A DNA stretch of 64,000 bases from Diplocarpon mali (lineage: Eukaryota > Ascomycota > Leotiomycetes > Helotiales > Drepanopezizaceae): contig JAENRP010000174.1 in assembly GCA_024741835.1 (NCBI GenBank), forward strand, positions 18,845 through 82,844, in the 5' to 3' direction. Below the pieces are notes generated by a model. That model searched no databases, was not told the DNA's origin, and was given only the letters and a program-made list of their open reading frames with translations. Positions 46,857 to 58,529 of this stretch are shown here, in pieces. Positions within the stretch are counted from its first letter, which is position 1; the number at the start of each line of letters is the position of its first letter. The position numbers and the translations under genes were made by a program.

Positions 46857-47548
46857 GACGATATAGTAGTGAAAGAGTAAGGAATGAAAATGTTCTGGAC
46901 TGTACACGGAGTAAGCAGTTAAAAGTTACCTGGAGTTGGCCGCCTCGACAGTCAGATCTGCAACTATAGAGGGGATTGCAAAGGAGGAAAAAAAAAAACG
47001 CTCACAATCCACTCTGGTTGCGGTCTCATGGCTAAGAAGTGGCTCAAGAGTGGAAGTGGAAGTGGGACGAGACGGAAGGTACATTATTGCATTGCGATAG
47101 ATTCTGTCAGCCTGTCCTCCTCGAATATCAGCCAGACCGCATTGAGCTATAGTGTCGAAGATCTGCCTCGTTTAATATACTAAAAAGAGCCTTGAAGTCT
47201 CCACCCCCATTTATTAACTGTCTTTCTCTCTCCACTTTCGTCTCTTATCAACCTTGATTTCATGTCTCACCACCAACTCCGACCTCACGTGCACGTTGAA
47301 TCGGCCAAGCGTGCTGTCACTCTACAATCACGGAGTGAAAAGACGTAATTTATCCTTGTACCCCACCCATACAGAAATAGAAACTGTATGAGCGCAAATA
47401 GAGAGGTGTCTTGCTGGGGATTTGGAATTTCCCAGCGTCAAAATCTCGAGAATTCTCTGATCACATCGTTCCCTCAGTTTCATATTCGAAACCTTCATGT
47501 TGATTTGCGTCTTCTTTTTGCTATCAGTCAATCTTCCTGCCAATTACA
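46857..47548. promoter_or_regulatory. Shared upstream region of xanthine dehydrogenase (-) and OYE reductase (+)
   Basis: 692 bp between divergent start codons. It holds a 10-A run at about 46989 and one HGATAR match (CGATAG at 47095-47100). No CGG-N6-CCG type site seen. No gene inside. Confidence 0.5.
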
Positions 47549-48900
47549 ATGTCTTCAAACGATTCTGGACTCTCCGGAGCGGGTTTCAAGCCTCTTGGGG
47601 ATACTGCTCTCTTTTCTCCCCTTCAGATTGGCTCCTTAAATCTAGAGCACAGAATCATTCAAGCACCATTGACTCGTATGCGAGGTGTGAAAGAGTCAGA
47701 GGGGGTATGGGCACCAGGAGACCTTGCGGTCGAGTACTACGGTCAAAGATCCAGTAAAGGTGGTCTCCTATTGACTGAGGCGACGAATATCACCAGACTC
47801 GTCAGTAAATTTATATTTGAGGACAACGACATGGCTGCTGATCAGATGTAGGCTTCTGGATATCCAGGCATTCCAGGAGTCTTTACGTTAGGCCAACAAG
47901 CGGGATGGAAGCGTGTCACCGATGCGGTCCACGCAAAAGGCGGCTTCATATACTGCCAGATATGGCACGTAGGCAGAGCCTCCTCTGATGCCCTCCTCGA
48001 AGGAAAGCAGACCGTCAGCTCTTCCAGCATCCCGATCAAGGGACCAGCCGTCGACGGAACCGATTACGCTAGCCACCCTCCCCGACCTCTAGAGATCTCT
48101 GAAATCCAAGATATCGTGAATGATTTTGCAGCAGCAGCAAAGACATGCATTGACATTGGATTTGACGGTGTTGAGATCCATAGGTAAGTACTGTCGTATG
48201 TAGGGTACCATAGAAAAGTTGGGAAGTTTCTGACAACCCCAGCGCAAATGGCTACCTCCTTGAGCAATTCCTCCATGACAACATCAACACGCGAACCGAC
48301 GCATACGGTGGCTCCATGGAGAACCGCTCGCGCTTCACCCTTGAAGTCATTAAAGCTGTCACTTCAGCCATCGGCGCTGGAAAAACTGGGATCCGTCTAT
48401 CACCCTACAATTACTATCAAGACACACGAGACTCCGACCCAAACACGCACTGGGGTTATCTCTGCAAGCAGATCGCTGCCTTGCCAGCCGAGAATCGTGT
48501 CTCGTACGTACATATGATTGAGCCACGTTTCGATGAAGAGCTCTCTGAGCAGGGCAAGATGGACGCGCTCGCTGCTTACTCAAAAACGAGCGTGGACAAT
48601 ACTATAACTGCCAAGGCGGGCGTCAACTCGCTTGTGCAATTCCAGAGAATCCTCGCGAAGGGTGGTGTCAAGTTTCTGGCAGCGGGCAACTTTGACAGGG
48701 ATAATGCGGAGCCGAAGCTGGCGAACGGAGATGCGGATGCTATCGTGATGGGACGGTGGTTTATAGCTAACCCTGATTTACCGAAGCGGTTGAAGGAGGG
48801 TTTGACTCTAAATAAGTATGATCGGAGCACGTTCTACGGTGCGGATCCTCCTTCTAAGGGATACACTGATTATCCTTTCTATGACGGAAAGGTCGTTTGA
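47549..48900 (+). CDS. Old Yellow Enzyme-type NADPH dehydrogenase (FMN ene-reductase)
   Basis: FMN-dependent reductase of activated C=C bonds. Three exons (47549-47800, 47852-48183, 48243-48900), introns 51 and 59 nt, 413 residues. The barrel begins LFSPLQIGSLNLEHRIIQAP-LTRMR. Joining exons 1-2 gives GLLLTEATNITRL-ASGYPGI, the family pattern. YCQIWHVGRAS and GFDGVEIH-S-ANGYLLEQF follow; the His and Asn of H-x-x-N bind the substrate carbonyl. Later NTRTDAYGGSMENRSRF, FLAAGNFDRDNAE and GRWFIANPDLPKRL complete the FMN phosphate site. Intron 1 is a multiple of three and ends in an in-frame TAG, so an unspliced reading looks truncated; the gene is intact. OYEs of this kind occur in primary metabolism, stress response and alkaloid clusters; nothing here points to a cluster. 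Confidence 0.93.
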
Positions 48901-50630
48901 GTTGACGCGGATTGAGGTTTTAATTGGCTTTTAATTAGAAAAGTGATAGAAGTTTTGAACTGCAACCGGGGTATTGCAAGCCGAATCTCTTGACTCGCAC
49001 AAGAAGCATTCCTGCGGATAATTGATATGACCTATAGCCTTCCACTCCGACTGGATCTAAGATTCTCTCAGTTCCGCTAGCTACGATCTGGAAACCACTG
49101 CAACAACCCCCAACTTCTCTTTCTCCAGCGAGACAGCTACTAGCCTTAACATACTTCACCAGTAACCTGACACGGCACACGAAAGGTCACTCAAAATTTC
49201 ATATCTCCTGGTCCCACACACTGCATACACCTAACAACCTCGGATGACTGGCTTCAAGCAACGCTGCGGTGGTGCTCTAAGCATTTGCAAATCCACGAAC
49301 CCCAACACCACTGCTTCTCTAGTATCATATTCTCGCACCAGAAAGTCTTCCTCTAAACTCGTTGATCTAGAAATATGTATACTGCTCGTTAAAAAAATTA
49401 AATTTGGGCTGATATGGATATTTGAACTTAGATGAGGGCTTCAGAAAGATGCAGAGCAAGAATGAGCAGAAAGAAAAACGCGCAAGGTACAGTGAGAAGA
49501 AGAGAAAGGCAGATGCAGTTGTAGCTAAGAAAGATGTTTAGGCAAGCCAGGCTGGTTGCTACAGTTGTGCTTCTATCTGAAAGGGTATATGTGCTTGGGA
49601 AAAATATCTTTTTATCTGTTATAACAGGCATATGTAATACAATGAGTAGATAATCTCCATAAGCAGATCTTCTTGATCTAATTCTCTATTCTACTATAGG
49701 GTATCATAAAAGTCCTGAAAGTGAAACAAGTACCAAACTTAAATAGATACTGGCTCTCTTGAATACACAAGAAGCTGTGAGGAAGTAGTCAAAGCTTAGT
49801 TCCCAGATGACTCTGATCATGACAAAATTTTTAAAGTATAGATTGGCAAGTAATAAAAGAGCTATTTACCCAGCTCAAAATCAATCCCACCCCTACTTGG
49901 GCAAGTTACAATCGTACTAATCTAGAACATTTATCAACATCGGCTATTCCTCTGACCCCGCTTTGTTGCTAGGGTGTTTTGGCCTGGCCCGATATTTATC
50001 CTGGCGAGACGCTAATACAAACCTGGAGTTATAAGTCAAGTTGTGGTTCCCTCCTCTCACCAACACGACGGGAAAGAGAAAATACTGTATAAGTAAGAAG
50101 CTACAACGAAAGCTTATAGTAGTGCGTCTACTTAAGTTCTGGGTAGCTTGGTAGATTAGCCATAATTTAAACAAACGTTAATTGTTATAACAACTGTTAG
50201 TGTTTTATATGTGATCTGAGAAGTCCTCATCTTCTTACATTATAGTGAGAACTTCCAACAGATATCCTATAATAATTGATGTTATCTAAAAAGCGCAAGA
50301 TAATCTAAATCTATATCTACAAGATAGTAATCGAGGCACTAAAGCTGTAACCAGAAACTCTCCAGAGAAATTTGACAGGTGATCAGACTTGACTTTTCAC
50401 TTGATGAAAACTCGAGGAGAACGTTTGTAAAGACCTCCTTGCGCAAAGAAAAGGCTGCGCTCTGGTAACTTCTCAAACTCAGTGACGTACTTGGCTGCAG
50501 GTGTTTTCGAAGCTTCCACGTGGTTCGCGATTTAAATGTAGCAGCAGGGGCGCAAAATTCCTCTCCTCTCCTCCGCACTACACACCCGTAAAGTCAAATA
50601 GTTACGTATACTCTACTATATACCGCTGAG
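48901..50630. other. Intergenic, AT-rich
   Basis: The 3' flank of the OYE gene, then about 1.3 kb of AT-rich sequence up to the SET array. No coding region supported; frames at 48935-49180 (-) and 50339-50578 (-) lack domains. Confidence 0.5.
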
Positions 50631-51970
50631 ATGGTTTCATGGAGATATTTCAAGAAGGCTGGTCGTAAGCGTTCCCTTGTCGGTGACGCAAGCAGCATTG
50701 CGCAGCAGTTGGAGAAGTTTGTACTCCATGAGACCGCGCTGTCAGGAGAGACTTCCAGCTTTACTGAGAAAGAAGGAACAGATGCAAAGATTATTGAAGG
50801 TAAGAAGCAGCAGAAACTCCTCCTAAGTAGCTAACGGATCGAATAATCGATAACTTCACATCCTTGAGCTGCAACATGCACTGACTTCACATCCTCGCAG
50901 ATATTCTTCGCACCCGTCTCTCAGAGATCAAGAAACTCCGAAATCCCCTCTTCTAGATCAATAAGAGTGCCATAGGAAGTCTCGGCGTTTTAGCTAATCG
51001 TCAGCATTAGCGCCGGAGCCGAGGTCCTGATCGAAGCTCCTCTCTTTAGAGGTAGCAAGGAAGATTGGCTTGTCAGCGAAGCCGTGTTCTTGCTCCTCTC
51101 CCCACTCAATCAACAACGATTCATGGCCCTGCAAACATTCTGTACTTGCATCGGCGAATCGTGCTCAAGAACCTCTGTCATGAAGGCTGTCATTTCCAAT
51201 GCTTTTGCTGTTACTGATGGATCTTATGTCTACGAACTTGCGTCCAGATTCACTCATGATTGTCGCCCAAACATTTAAAGAGGGTTCGGAAAGAAAAATT
51301 TCATGGTTCTGAATGCGTGAGAAGAGTTGAAGATTAGCTTCTCTGCTATCGCTGGATATACACAGGAGAGATCTGAGTACTTAAAGGCAGGATGGGGAAA
51401 AGCCTGCGGTAAGTGATTTTTGTTTAATTTCCGTTCTTAGGCATGATCAAATGGGGCATGGTGAAAACCTACTCCGCAACGCGATTCCAATCTCCCGTAG
51501 GATCCAGGAAACGATTATATTGACCCTAGCATCCCTCACAGAGTGCTGTTCCTGCTTTTACCGTAGCGACATTACCAAGGCCGACCTTCTGAACTCCATT
51601 GCCTATGACGTTGTCGATACGATGGTCAGATTATTGGAAATCCGTCTAATTTAGATCTCGCTGCCTGGGTTGGTTTGCACCGATGGTGGGGTGATATGCA
51701 TATTGGAATTCGAGCTTTATTCGATAATCACTTTAAAATCATGCTCAAGCACGCCAGAAAGGGCTTATTACGACTTCTGGTGAGCGAAAGCAACTTGCCG
51801 TGGCGGTTGGAGTCTCTATGGACCGGTATCCGAGGAGCAAGAACAAGTACGGAATTGCTGATGGCGCTTTCGTGAGGAGAGTGACAAGAGACCAACCCGC
51901 TCTAGATATATTTGTAGAGGAAAAATATGCGCAAAACATGTGGGATTTGGCGGCTAGTTAGACGGCTGAG
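50631..51970 (+). pseudogene. SET-domain methyltransferase paralogue 1, broken
   Basis: First unit of a four-member tandem array. Exon-like 50631-50797 (MVSWRYFKKAGRKRSLVGDA) joins across an intron to DILRTRLSEIKKLRNPL, then a stop (about 50955). The SET domain starts as GSLGVLANRQ and continues, after a one-base frame shift near 51003, as ISAGAEVLIEAPLF and SEAVFLLLSPLNQQRFMALQ, then CTCIGESC and YVYELASRFTHDCRPN. The catalytic-loop motif is T-H-D-C where the family has N-H-x-C. A TAA follows directly at PNI, then a TGA after KKNFMVLNA; remains of the post-core helix can be read. The C-terminal helix is echoed at 51451-51654 (ADLLNSIAYDVVDTMVRLLE). No functional enzyme is expected. Confidence 0.75.
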
Positions 51971-53235
51971 CAGGGGAGTTCTGGGACACCTTGTTAGCAC
52001 TTCATTGTTATTTCACGATGCAAAGCACATTCGAGAAGATGATTAAAAAGCTCAATTTCTAATTGAAACATCTAAGTTGCGTATGATGAGGGTGTTGATT
52101 GTTGAGAAGTACTGTGAACGGTCAATTAGGCGTTTTTAAAGCTTCTTTTTGACGCGTCCTAAGCTTCATAGCATTCGAGAGGCTCTGAGAAACACTCAGT
52201 TCACAGAACTGGGGAGCTGGCACGCTTAAAGTGCGAAGTATATGTGTTTGATTCTGAGAATAAGCTTCTTGAAGCCTTTTACTCTTGAGTACCAGTATCT
52301 CTCGCTGTGATGTCATGAATCCACTTTTCCTGGACCGATCTGTTCGTCGGTCTGGAATCTGGGGTTGCTGTGAACGACCAATTGGTACTCGCATAGATTA
52401 TCCAGTGATTTAATGAAGCTCATACGCTACCAAAAAGCAGTTTTTGCAATCTGTATTTATCCGGGCAATACGATAAAATTTTAGAAGATAGTTGATATAG
52501 ATGTGCTTTGCCGAAGTATATTCCCTGCACGGCATGAGGGTGAGAACTAGGAAAGGATTGCAAGCCTCTTTGATCAATCTCATAGCTATAGCTGTTATAT
52601 TGCCAGTATGATAGTTTTCAAAGAGTCATTCGACGTTTCGAAAGACCCTATATATGCTCTTGTAGGTACGGAATGCTCGGGCGAAATCCTCCATAATCCA
52701 AAGACTCGGGTCCCAAGATATTCTCAAGCTCCTCTTAGTTATTTCTTTGTGATAAATTAAAGTGAGTGGAATTTATTCTATTCCACTGGAGGAAGTGAAA
52801 AATGACAATTTCTGAAACCGGCACGTGTCTGAATTCAGGGGCTCGCTTCGAAAGGGGCTCGCTTTGACCGACAGGGGCTCGCTTCCGACTAACAAATGTC
52901 CAGACCACAGCCAGTTCGAAAGGAAGATTTCTACCCCAGATTAGACTTATCTGTGTCAAAGTTTCGACAAAATGAAGCCATGAGTCTGAAATAAGCTGTC
53001 ATCTGGGGAAACGCCTAATTTGACAAGGGTCAAGTGCCTCACCTTCAAGTCATGGCGCTCCCTCACCACAATAATATCATAATATCATCAAAACACAACC
53101 TGGCAATCCTCCCAACCACGCAACAACATTTTGTCTGCAGACCACAACCTCGAAAATTCGAGTGTTCTCAGACAAATAATCAAGGTACAAGCTCAGCCAT
53201 TCCGAAAATCGATCAAGATCGCTGACGTCTTACAG
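51971..53235. other. Spacer between SET units 1 and 2
   Basis: No gene. Contains three copies of aggggctcgctt at 52837-52884 and the upstream region of SET unit 2. Confidence 0.5.
52837..52884 (+). repeat. Three copies of AGGGGCTCGCTT
   Basis: Identical 12-mers at 52837-52848, 52853-52864 and 52873-52884, spaced 16 and 20 bases start to start. They lie about 350 bp upstream of the ATG of SET unit 2. Confidence 0.75.
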
Positions 53236-55145
53236 ATGCCTCGTCGTTTCAACTCGAAGAAGCAAGCACGAGAGCTTTACGAAGCTACCCACGCTATGCT
53301 CGATAACCCAGCTCTCCCTCCATCTATCACGACTACTGCAGGATATGTGTACATGAATAGCTCCCCACTGCCCTCCTCTTCTACCTCGACTCAACAAGCG
53401 CCTGAAGAGCAAGCAGCCTCTGAGGCCGGACTTGAATCTCGCAAGAGGACAAAGACTCCGGCTCAGATTGCTAGAGAGAAGAAGGTTAACAAAAAATTGA
53501 AGATGGCTGCGGGAAAAGCTCAAAAAGAGGAAGCTGCCAGAAAGCAAATGATAGAAGATGAGATCGAGCTTACCAAAGAGTTCGAAGCTGCCATGCTGAT
53601 CAAGGCTGCGTCTGATGCCGAGAAGAGAAAAGCTAAATTGGCGGCTCCAGCGACGAGAGCAGAGGGAAAAAAACTTGCTGCTCAGAAGAGTGCAGATGAT
53701 AAAAGGGCCGAGGAACAGCTCAAGGCCGAGACGAAGAAGCTTAAGACTGACCGAGATGCTGCTACTGACAATGAACTCCGAAAGCGCTTTGCAGACGACT
53801 TGAGTGATAGAGGAAACCATGAGAGGATCAAAGAGCTCGACAGTAGAAAGATGAGACAGTCCACCAGTAACAGCTGGACTCAAGAAGACAAGAACTTAAC
53901 TGGCGCTCTTCCGTTCGATGACACTGGTAAGCTACTCTCATTTCTGATCCTAAGCACCGCAATCTTGGATGAGCTGACTGTACTTCCAGCTCCCTGGCCT
54001 CCTTTCGAGATCCGCTCTTCGCCACTTCACGGTCTCGGTGCATTCGCCACTCGTTTCATCAAGTCCGGCACAGAGGTCCTTCGCGAGTACCCTATGATGA
54101 AGGGGAATCGTGATGGTCTCGCGAAGGAGGCCCTCTTCAAAGTCATGTCTGAAGAGAAGCAGGCTAGGTTTCTAGCATTAGAAGGCCCGGTAAGCGTTTC
54201 CTATTCGCACTTCCTCTGATACCTTGTACATTTTCATAGCTGGCACTGTCCTTGGCAGAGATTTCTCTTGAATCAATGCAAGTTGGAAGATGCTAACTTC
54301 GAGAACTAAATTAGTGCCGGTGCACTGTATTGCCTTGCACAGAGACTCCCGTAATCAAGATTTTAAACGCCAACTACCTTTGTCATCCATTATTGTTGCG
54401 CGATGATTTCTATAGTGGTCCTTACCTCTACGAGCTGGGCACTCGCCTCAACCATAGCTGTTTGCCAAACTGCTGCGTAGATTTTTTGTCAGGAGATCAA
54501 GACGGAGATATAATTAGTATCCGTACGCACTGCGATGTATCTGAAGGTACGCATCAGAATCTTCTGGCTCCTGTCTGATGTTAGGCGTCTTTTCCAACTA
54601 CTGACTATTTCTCAGGCGAGGAGTTCACTCTTAGTTATCTGCATATCGAAGGAACAGCAGCACAGAGACGAGTGAAGATTCTTGAACAAGACGGATTCGT
54701 CTGTAAATGTCAAGTCTGCATCTCTGACACGACCATTGGCCCTTCCGATATCGTAGAACTTGAATCCTCCAAGAGCGCACTGCTATCAACTGCATTTACT
54801 GCCTCTCCAGCCCTCAATAGACTTACAGCTGAAGAGTGCGCCCAGAACAAAAAGGTGGATGAGTGGTTCTTACTCATTAAGGGCTACATACTCCTCTTTG
54901 TGGAGGCTCTCAGAGATGATATTCTGTCGACAGGAAGTGCTGGAATGAATGATATGGAGCTTACGACATTGAGAAACAAGAAGTGTGTGAATATTGCTCT
55001 GGATGTACTGAGAAAGAGAAACAAGTTCGGCATCGGGGAAGATGCTATTCAGGCTTATGGCATTCGACTATCGGCTAATACTAATCAGCCATTGAAAATG
55101 AAGGCTGCAAACGGTGCGCATAAGTTGACTCCAAATGACTGCTAG
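53236..55145 (+). CDS. SET-domain protein, paralogue 2 (intact, SETD5/SMYD-like lysine methyltransferase)
   Basis: Probable protein-lysine methyltransferase using S-adenosylmethionine; target unknown. Four exons (53236-53926, 53990-54189, 54315-54546, 54616-55145), introns 63, 125 and 69 nt, 550 residues. Residues 1-230 are a Lys/Glu/Ala-rich probable coiled coil (KRTKTPAQIAREKKVNKKLK; EEQLKAETKKLKTDRDAAT). The SET domain opens with IRSSPLHGLGAFATRFIKSG, then CRCTVLPCTETPVIKI, YLYELGTRLNHSCLPNC with an intact N-H-x-C, and GEEFTLSYL with the catalytic-type Tyr. A post-SET-like FVCKCQVC follows, then a helical C-terminal domain. The start at 53236 is the first ATG; the frame is open further upstream only from a TTG. 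It sits between a broken and an intact paralogue, all on the plus strand. Confidence 0.85.
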
Positions 55146-56024
55146 GGGCCGTTGGATGGTATGTTGATCGGAAATTTCGAGAGGAATATCGAGTTTTCGG
55201 AAAGTCGCCTGGAAATTTGGCTGAAGTTCTCCGTTCCACGACTAGCTAATTGAAATGAATTTTGACTTTTGCAACATAAAATCGAATTTTCTAGGTGCAA
55301 AGCTCCTGTAACTTTCCCCTGTTTCTTCGTGCTGCTGGAGACTTTTAAATAATGCTTGATGGCCTGTGTCTGTTAATAGTTACTGCCTCAAGCTCTATGC
55401 CATTTCTGACGGCGAGAGCAAGGCACAAGTCGATTGAGTTGACGGGATCAATGCTTAACAATTTTATATAATTCTAAGTTAAAGAGTGAAGGGTACAGGG
55501 GAAGCCGGCCTATTATACAAATGGGTCGTTTTCCTCTATTAGTGGCAAGTTAACCCCAAACCTGCAAAGCCCTTCAGAACGAGTCAAAACACCTAAACAT
55601 GCCGCACCTCTCCTTTTGAAGCTGATAATTCCTATACCTCGCATAAACCGTTTGCGTCGCATTCCTGGCACGCGCCGTGACACTATCCAAGGTCTACGTT
55701 TTTGACAGCATGCGCTGGAAATACAGAATATCAATTACATCACTTTAAAGAGAACAGAATCTAGCTCGTTGAACATTTGTTTCTTCGATTTCTCAAGTAG
55801 CATGTAGAGACAAATCCCGATTGACTATAGCTCTAGTGAGATGCGGTATTTCAGTCCCAGAGAGTATAGCTCGGGGGACTGACTAGCTTGAATTTTGAAG
55901 AAGCTAAGGCAGTCAGCCAACTTAAAACCTCTGCACCGCATATAGATTGCATTCATACGACAAGGTAAGCCTAGCGCCTGTGCTTTAACGACTCTACCTC
56001 ACAGAGCTACTAATAATTCAAACG
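55146..56024. other. Spacer between SET units 2 and 3
   Basis: The 3' flank of unit 2 and promoter of unit 3. The minus frame 55513-55734 is unsupported. Confidence 0.5.
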
Positions 56025-57650
56025 ATGGGTCATATTCTGATTCTTCGTGGTCCGAAATCGACTGGTAATTTCGGCTCGGATTTTCAGGACGCTCTGCTGA
56101 GGGCGTGTATTGACAGTGACAGGCCTTTAAAGATCGTAACTATACAGGAGATATCTGGTGGCAGTAATGTCAGGGTTGAAACGAGAGAGTTGAAGGTTGA
56201 GTCCCCTAGAATTGATGAAAATTTCGAGGCACAAAACCCAGCGAGTATATTCAAGGTAAGCTGACCGCCGCCCAAGCAAGTATCTGGCTGAGAGTATTGC
56301 TACTTAGGCGTCTCCTGACGCGAAAATTGTCGACGAAACCATCTTTCCAGAACAGAAAGCTGAGCATATCAGCAACTATACCTCTCAAGGCCACTCAAAT
56401 AGTCAGATCGACACCAACGACGCCCTTGAAGACCACCAAGCTACTCTTGCTAGTCCGAGTGCCAAAACCGCCAAGAATCGTCGCAAAAATGAAGCCGCAA
56501 AAAAGAAAAAGGCGGAAGCGAAGCTGAAGGGTAAGCATGAAGTCTCAGATGATACAATGCGGACTGCCGGTCGAATTGATGGAAAGGGTGACAACAAGGC
56601 TTTGAATGCCAGTAACGCCGAGATTTTGTCAGAAAGTACTGCTGCTCCGAGTACTAGTATGTACCCTCTACTCTGGCTATCTATTGAGAGTGATCCATCC
56701 TAAATTTTTTTTCCACAGCTACCTCGAATGCTCTTCTTTTTGAAGTCAAGAATGCCGACGGAAAAGGACTCGGGGCATTTGCAGTGGTAGACATCCACAA
56801 AGGTGCGGATGTCCTTGTTGAGGAAGCCTTGATAAACCCGAGCGAGGACTCGTATCTGCTCAGAGAAGCCCTCTTCATGAACCTATCGGAAGACAAGAAG
56901 AAGAGCGTCTTGACTCTGCAGAGCCGATGCAGTTGCGCCCGGGTTCCTTGCATTGATACCCCCTTCATGAAGCTTTGGATTTTCAACTGCTGTGGAGACG
57001 GTAGCTTCGGACCATACCTGTACGAATTGGCTTCCCGATTTAATCACGACTGCGAGCCGAATCTTGCCCGGGGCTTTTCAAAGGAAAAGTACCTCATCTT
57101 CCGGGCGAAGAAGGACATCAGGAAAGGAGAGGAGCTTACCGTTAATTACTCAATGATTATAGGCACAACCGAAACTCGACGTCGTACTCTTTTGGATAAA
57201 TTCGATTTCGATTGCCGATGTCAAACTTGCGAGAGCGGCAAGTGTATCACGGTCGGCAGTGTTCAGACGTCTTGGCTTCAGGGCTTGCAGGTCCCCAAGA
57301 AGCCTACCCATGTCGCAAATAAACACACGAAGCTTGATGTACTGGAGCGTTCGAAGGTCGAAAATTGGTACTCTGAGATGAAGGAAGCTATACTTGGCAA
57401 GAAAAACGAGCTACTGAAGGCGATACACATATTTGCTTTCGGGGGCGACAACCGCGTAAGCACGTTTGAGATTCGGGAAGCTATGATCACGAAGGCGATG
57501 CAGAATATCGTGCAGTTCTTGAAGCAAAATGATAAGTTCTTCGTCGGCGAGGCCGCCTGCAATCTTTACTCAGATCACGAACTCGTGCCGCTCACCGAAG
57601 CCATTGAGACCAGCTATCATTACTACACGAGACCCCAGGGCCATGAATGA
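56025..57650 (+). CDS. SET-domain protein, paralogue 3 (intact, SETD5/SMYD-like)
   Basis: Probable protein-lysine methyltransferase, target unknown. Three exons (56025-56255, 56308-56656, 56719-57650), introns 52 and 62 nt, 503 residues. The N-terminal 200 residues are variable; they include a lysine-rich stretch (KNRRKNEAAKKKKAEAKLKG) shorter than in paralogue 2. SET core: LLFEVKNADGKGLGAFAVV, DIHKGADVLVEEALI, SRCSCARVPCIDTPFMK, PYLYELASRFNHDCEPNLAR with intact N-H-D-C, GEELTVNYSMI, and post-SET FDCRCQTCESGKC. The C-terminal helical part (VENWYSEMKEAILGKKNELL) parallels paralogue 2. Start ATG 56025 has no earlier in-frame ATG. Intron positions differ from those of paralogue 2, which has an additional intron within the SET core; the copies are therefore not recent. 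Confidence 0.85.
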
Positions 57651-58529
57651 GGATAGAAGAGTGGCTGGGATGGCATGAATCCTAGCACTGGACATTTGCT
57701 TCTTGGAGATCTTGAATTTCAAGAAATCTGAGAGAATCTAAGAGTCTGGCTGGGGATGTTATGTAAAGCTGGGAGCCTGGTTCTTCAGATCAATGGTCTA
57801 AGCTGTAACCCTTTCAAGCACCTGGAAACGCCCAGGAGATCAACCTGTATAATGAAGACAATTACATCAGATTAGATCCCAATAGAACGGCTGATTAACC
57901 AAATACAAAATCCTCTAGACGCAGTTGGAAGAGCACCGTAAGTGTTTCCGCAGAGCAGTAACAAGTTGCATAATTTACACATTAGTCTCTAGTTAAGCAT
58001 CCAAATAGTAGGTCAAAAACAAGTCTTCTTAGAGAGCGGAATACTGTTATGAGACTACATAGGTATGAGTTATAGTAGTTCTTTAGATGACCAAGAAAAA
58101 GTCCACAGAATATGAAATCATTAGAGGAACAAAATACCACTTTCTACGGCTAAAACATCAGTGACAAAGATCGGCTTCTTTGTGACATGAATCTTGGCTT
58201 TACCCATCCTAAAATCATTTCTCATTCGAATAATATCCTCAAAGCTCAGCTTTTTATCCCGTCAATCAGTAACGCTCATCATTGTGGCCATCGCCCCTCC
58301 ATCCCCCCGGAAACTCTCAACTTAATATCAGCAATGGCCACCACGAAAGTGCGAGGAATCAACAGAAGAGAGGGTTTTAGAAGTAGAAGGGAGAGACTAA
58401 GATGAGGAATGCCGATGGAAATGTTTTTGCGGGAAAATACCAAATTATTGAGGCTAGAGCGGGCGACAGCTAAGAATCGAAAGAGAACGGGAGGTAGTGA
58501 GGTAGAGGAGAACATGCATAGGAACAAAA
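57651..58529. other. Spacer between SET units 3 and 4
   Basis: No coding region supported; frames at 58187-58405 (+) and 58279-58647 (-) have no domain. Confidence 0.5.

Noticed and set aside
47849..47851. Premature stop in the OYE gene
   Set aside because: The TAG is the acceptor end of an in-frame 51-nt intron.
53131..53235. N-terminal extension of SET unit 2
   Set aside because: The frame is open but starts at TTG, and there is no ATG before 53236.
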